A stretch of DNA of 64,000 bases from Pseudomonadota bacterium (GTDB lineage Bacteria; Desulfobacterota; Desulfovibrionia; Desulfovibrionales; Desulfovibrionaceae). The DNA is taken from positions 218,617-282,616 of the forward strand of contig JAHIUW010000017.1 of assembly GCA_018816865.1 (NCBI GenBank). The letters run 5' to 3'. Shown one piece after another: positions 63,562-64,000 of this stretch (position 1 is its first letter; every line of letters starts with the position of its first letter). Both the position numbers and the translations under genes were made by a program. The notes under the pieces were generated by a model that saw only the letters and a list, made by a program, of their open reading frames with translations, had not been told where the DNA came from and searched no databases.

Positions 63562-64000
63562 CTATGGGCTTACAAGTTCTGGCCAGGACGCTTCATCCCA
63601 GCCTCCAAGCGCCTCGGAGTCGCAACCCCAGGCGAAAAGCGGTCCGCCTTGCGGCGTCACCGCATACCATTGCACGCGCACGCCTTCCGGCTTGAGCGGG
63701 ATATACCCGCCAGTAAACAGCGCGATGGTCACGGAGTCCCCGCGCACCCCGGCCAGACCGACAATAATGCTCATGTCCTGATTGTCCTGGATGACCACGA
63801 TGGAGCCCGTCCCCGCGAATACCGTCTCCCAGATTTCATAGGCTCCGGGGATGGTGCCATCCCAGGCATTGGCGGCCACCTTGGCCCGGAGCAGAGTCCG
63901 GTAGGCGTCGTCTGGCAGGGAGACCAAGCCGGTCTCCGGATCATAGGGGCCTTTCCAGGTTCCCTCGCCCCATCCAACCCCAACCAGGCCCCAGCTGAAA
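63562..64000 (-). CDS. Phage DUF2612-type protein, C-terminal part (start outside window)
   Basis: The frame is open from the right window edge to a stop at 63562. About 145 residues are visible, with AYRTLLRAKVAANAWDGTIPGAYEIWETVF and VVIQDNQDMSIIVGLAG, characteristic of the DUF2612 family of contractile-tail baseplate-region proteins. It is just upstream of the tail-fibre gene. The N-terminus lies outside the window. Confidence 0.8.
   Translation of the reverse strand, partial: FSWGLVGVGWGEGTWKGPYDPETGLVSLPDDAYRTLLRAKVAANAWDGTIPGAYEIWETVFAGTGSIVVIQDNQDMSIIVGLAGVRGDSVTIALFTGGYIPLKPEGVRVQWYAVTPQGGPLFAWGCDSEALGGWDEASWPELVSP

Overview
The window reads as chromosomal DNA of a sulfate-reducing Desulfovibrionaceae-type deltaproteobacterium. 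The basis is established knowledge of that group's gene content: one linked set for pyruvate:ferredoxin oxidoreductase, lactate permease, two lactate dehydrogenase systems, phosphotransacetylase and acetate kinase, placed next to a sigma-54 activator and its sensor kinase. High GC, a group 3b-type [NiFe] hydrogenase operon and anaerobic-type redox proteins fit this. No rRNA, tRNA or CRISPR array was found.

Layout. 1-1.4 kb: the end of a betaine aldehyde dehydrogenase gene and a choline/betaine binding protein. 1.5-9.9 kb: a YpeA-type acetyltransferase, then a branched-chain amino acid ABC system with two tandem binding-protein genes (livK, livK, H, M, G, F) and a phenylacetate-CoA ligase. 10-16.4 kb: acetolactate decarboxylase, a small zinc-ribbon protein, an orphan two-component pair (NtrC-type activator plus receiver-kinase) and two envelope or unknown proteins. 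16.7-19.4 kb: chemoreceptor and CheW. 19.4-21.4 kb: Dabb protein, thioesterase and an FMN hydroxy-acid dehydrogenase.

21.5-41 kb: the lactate/pyruvate oxidation region, all on the minus strand: hybrid kinase, sigma-54 activator, por, lctP, glcD-like, glcF-like, pta, ackA, lutC, lutA-lutB fusion. Lactate enters through LctP. The D- and L-lactate dehydrogenase modules oxidise it to pyruvate, PFOR gives acetyl-CoA, and Pta/AckA give acetate and ATP. I find sigma-54 type promoters before both por and lctP, each with upstream copies of one palindromic motif (GTCC-NNN-AAA-M-CGGAC). This is the best candidate for the binding site of the adjacent activator. A further copy lies in the leader of an HD-GYP gene at 43.2 kb, whose promoter spacer is filled by a Fur-box-like 7-1-7 palindrome.

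41.2-48.8 kb: cobM, a universal stress protein, the HD-GYP protein, a small protein preceded by a consensus sigma-54 promoter, and a four-gene hydrogenase operon (hydB-hydG-hydD-hydA order). 48.9-57.5 kb: two methyltransferases, two secreted proteins sharing a C-terminal domain, a cupin, a LysR gene broken by one in-frame TGA, a C_GCAxxG_C_C protein and an envelope cluster (BON protein, DUF3309, PA2779-like, PA2778-like peptidase, TPR lipoprotein). 57.8-60.6 kb: an iron/phosphonate-type ABC importer without its binding protein. 60.8-64 kb: the edge of a prophage (Dam-like methylase, tail-fibre assembly, tail fibre, DUF2612-type protein).

All calls are by reading the sequence; family names come from recognition of motifs, not from searches.
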